Source: Alphaproteobacteria bacterium
Lineage (GTDB): Bacteria > Pseudomonadota > Alphaproteobacteria > Rs-D84
Length of the DNA: 51,645 bases
Assembly: GCA_017962125.1 (NCBI GenBank)
Contig: JAGCVZ010000012.1
Coordinates: 1 to 51,645, forward strand
Direction: 5' to 3'
Positions 50,181-51,645 of this stretch are shown here, in pieces. A program made the translations under genes and the position numbers. Under the pieces are notes generated by a model. That model did no database searches. It was not told where the DNA came from and worked only from the letters and a program-made list of their open reading frames with translations. Within the stretch, counting starts at the first letter, position 1, and every line of letters starts with the position of its first letter.

Positions 50181-50726
50181 ATGTTAAAACAAAAATTTAT
50201 CGATTGGTTAAATAAACAACCAAATATGTCAGAGCCAACAAAAAAAGATTATTTGTATCGATTAAACCGAATTCGTCGCCAATCTGGTTATTTTGATGAC
50301 GATACCTGGAATTCATTTTCTGCAAATATATTAGATTTGATTGAAAAATATCAACAATATCCAAACACAGATAATGATATTTCCGCAATGAAAAAATTTA
50401 ATGAATTTTTATATGAAACCGAATTTATTTGTAGTTCTACATCAATAGAAGACCCAAAACCAATTATGAAAATGCTTTCTTGGTTTCCTGGTTCTGAAAC
50501 AGAAGCACCAGAAATTAGAACATCGTGTAATAATGGCGAAGACGATTTATTAACACCAAGTCAAGTTGCACGATTTATAGGGGTGACGACCAAAGCATTG
50601 AGAGATTGGCGCAAAAAAGGATTATATTTACCATATCTTGATTTACCACAGGGTGTCAGATACACAAGACAGAATGTAAATGCACTGCTAAAAAGAAGAT
50701 TTCGCGAAGTTTTACTAAAAAAATAA
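50181..50726 (+). CDS. Recombinase-N-domain-like protein fused to an excisionase-type HTH
   Basis: A 181-residue protein. Residues ~1-80 (KFIDWLNKQPNMSEPTKKDY, then LYRLNRIRRQSGYF) resemble the SAM-like core-binding domain of tyrosine recombinases. Residues ~125-178 (LLTPSQVARFIGVTTKALRD, then WRKKGLYLP and VRYTRQNVNALLKRR) are a MerR/excisionase-like winged helix. The catalytic R-H-R-Y domain is absent. It may regulate or direct recombination in trans. AAAGGAG precedes the start at 50181; an in-frame start at 50139 lacks one. Its position next to the array suggests a link. Confidence 0.6.
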   Translation: MLKQKFIDWLNKQPNMSEPTKKDYLYRLNRIRRQSGYFDDDTWNSFSANILDLIEKYQQYPNTDNDISAMKKFNEFLYETEFICSSTSIEDPKPIMKMLSWFPGSETEAPEIRTSCNNGEDDLLTPSQVARFIGVTTKALRDWRKKGLYLPYLDLPQGVRYTRQNVNALLKRRFREVLLKK

Positions 50727-50747
50727 AAAAATGCATTAAAAAGGTTC

Positions 50748-50813
50748 GCAAAGTTCGCAAAGTTTCATACAGACCCTAAAGGTTCGCTATGTTCGGCGGA
50801 CTTTTTTTTATGC
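50748..50813 (+). other. GTTCGC-rich intergenic stretch with terminator-like end
   Basis: Four GTTCG words occur at ~50751-50792, three of them GTTCGC (GGTTCGCAAAGTTCGCAAAG, then GGTTCGCTATG), and the stretch ends GCGGACTTTTTTT. The word is also the core of the 52-nt array hairpins (AGTTCGTAA). It probably includes the terminator of the preceding gene. Confidence 0.4.
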
Positions 50814-50852
50814 GTAAATAAATTGATGGACGAAACAAAAAAGGAGTAAAAA

Positions 50853-51645
50853 ATGTTTCGTTCATTAAATACAGGGTCGGAATCATCCCTTGAAAAAACG
50901 ATTCAAAACAGAAACGCATTTTTAAATGGTGAAAAATCATTTGAAAGTAAAAATACTGAACCACAAACCACAGCACTTGCACCTCTGGTGGCACCTGCCT
51001 TACCGACAACACCGTCAGGTACAATGTCTTTTATCACACGATGCGAAGCCGCAAGCAAAATAGCCGCAAACTATATTAGATTGTATGGCAAAACATCTGT
51101 TAAAGGTTTGCAGGCATTGAAATTTGCACGATGTGTTATCGGTGCAGCATTGGATACATGTGTTGAAATCGCAAATGCAGTCAGAGCGGTTGGTAATACT
51201 GTGGGGAGCGGTCCAGAAGTTGAAGAAAACCGCCTAAAAAAAGACACAATAATGACCATAAACGGCTTTCGGAAAAATAAACTGTGGCGTAATATCTGTG
51301 AATTGGACGCAGATTGTGTAGCGGCCGCAAAACTGAAAGCGATTGAAAATGACGATTTTCCAACCATTAATTTGGCATTGACAATCAAAAGAAATTCTAA
51401 ACCCAAAGAACCAAGATTGGGTAAACACGAATGTCAGGGTGTGTTTTCTGATGTGGTTTTGCCAAAAGGTATAAAATTTGATGAACCTTGGAATGCAACC
51501 AGCCTGTTTAGCAATATTGGTCTGGGAACATATATGTTGAAAGATTTAAATATAAAAGTAAAGGTATCAAACGAACTTTTGGAAAAACGCGTCCAAATCC
51601 AAAAAGCATTGTATGGCAATAATTGTGATGTCATAACAGGTGATA
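50853..51645 (+). CDS. Hypothetical protein, partial (3' end outside the window)
   Basis: The frame is open from an ATG at 50853 to the window edge (264 codons). AAAAGGAG lies 6 bases upstream. The first ~60 residues are polar and Ser/Thr/Pro-rich. A helical, Ala-rich stretch follows (CEAASKIAANYIRLYGKTSV, then ALKFARCVIGAALDTCVEIA), perhaps amphipathic or membrane-associated. Then comes a charged region with ICELDADCVAAAKLKAIEND. No family is recognised. The style is that of an effector or phage protein. Confidence 0.6.
   Translation, partial: MFRSLNTGSESSLEKTIQNRNAFLNGEKSFESKNTEPQTTALAPLVAPALPTTPSGTMSFITRCEAASKIAANYIRLYGKTSVKGLQALKFARCVIGAALDTCVEIANAVRAVGNTVGSGPEVEENRLKKDTIMTINGFRKNKLWRNICELDADCVAAAKLKAIENDDFPTINLALTIKRNSKPKEPRLGKHECQGVFSDVVLPKGIKFDEPWNATSLFSNIGLGTYMLKDLNIKVKVSNELLEKRVQIQKALYGNNCDVITGD

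Overview
The window looks like a chromosomal segment from an uncultured, probably gut- or host-associated alphaproteobacterium with moderate-to-low G+C and anaerobic capability. The evidence is alphaproteobacterial gene neighbourhoods (rpmF-plsX, fabH-ihfA, a small coiled-coil gene overlapping zapA, lptE-holA-map-radC), a ProRS without the large editing insert, and an oxygen-sensitive class III ribonucleotide reductase as the only RNR seen. No rRNA, CRISPR array or recognisable transposase is present. I cannot name the species from the sequence.

Layout. 1-2.8 kb: the end of rpoC, a HAD phosphatase-like gene, an unknown gene, then rpmF-plsX. 2.85-13.5 kb: envelope and secreted proteins, including a small paralogous family with a glycine-rich membrane segment, a PLD/cardiolipin-synthase-like lipoprotein and two ~950-residue cysteine-rich exported proteins. 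13.5-18.3 kb: fabH-ihfA, tRNA-Arg(CCU), a small membrane protein, an M13 peptidase and hemW. 18.4-24.2 kb: a beta-barrel protein, an MltB-type lytic transglycosylase, and an operon of an OlsB-like acyltransferase, a PlsC-like acyltransferase and proS. 24.3-34.5 kb: parC, zapA, a three-gene membrane/exported operon, and the lptE-holA-map-radC operon. 34.5-37.9 kb: nrdD, a separate 61-codon glycyl-radical module, and nrdG behind tandem NrdR-like boxes. 37.9-41.4 kb: a 119-bp direct repeat, two paralogous exported proteins behind a structured leader, rpmG, tRNA-Leu(UAG), an unknown hydrolase-like protein and an LptM-like lipoprotein.

41.5-50 kb is an accessory region unlike the rest. Single genes or gene pairs on either strand are separated by composite repeats. 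A full repeat holds a 52-nt hairpin whose length is the same in all six copies, then a terminator whose stem sequence varies, then a conserved ~95-nt block that is open in one frame in every copy and starts with Trp-Gln. The cargo resembles integron cassette cargo: an alpha/beta hydrolase plus MmcQ/YjbR pair, lipoproteins, a GNAT plus Ser/Thr-kinase-like pair, an aminoglycoside-nucleotidyltransferase-like protein, a MORN-like lipoprotein and a VanX-type D-Ala-D-Ala dipeptidase. The repeats do not fit the classical attC consensus, so this may be an undescribed cassette-type array. It ends near a protein combining a tyrosine-recombinase-like N-terminal domain with an excisionase-like HTH but no catalytic domain.

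The two strongest leads are this array and the class III RNR whose glycyl-radical loop is encoded as a free-standing small gene. A third is a ~210-nt structured 5' leader found upstream of two unrelated exported-protein genes 34 kb apart.
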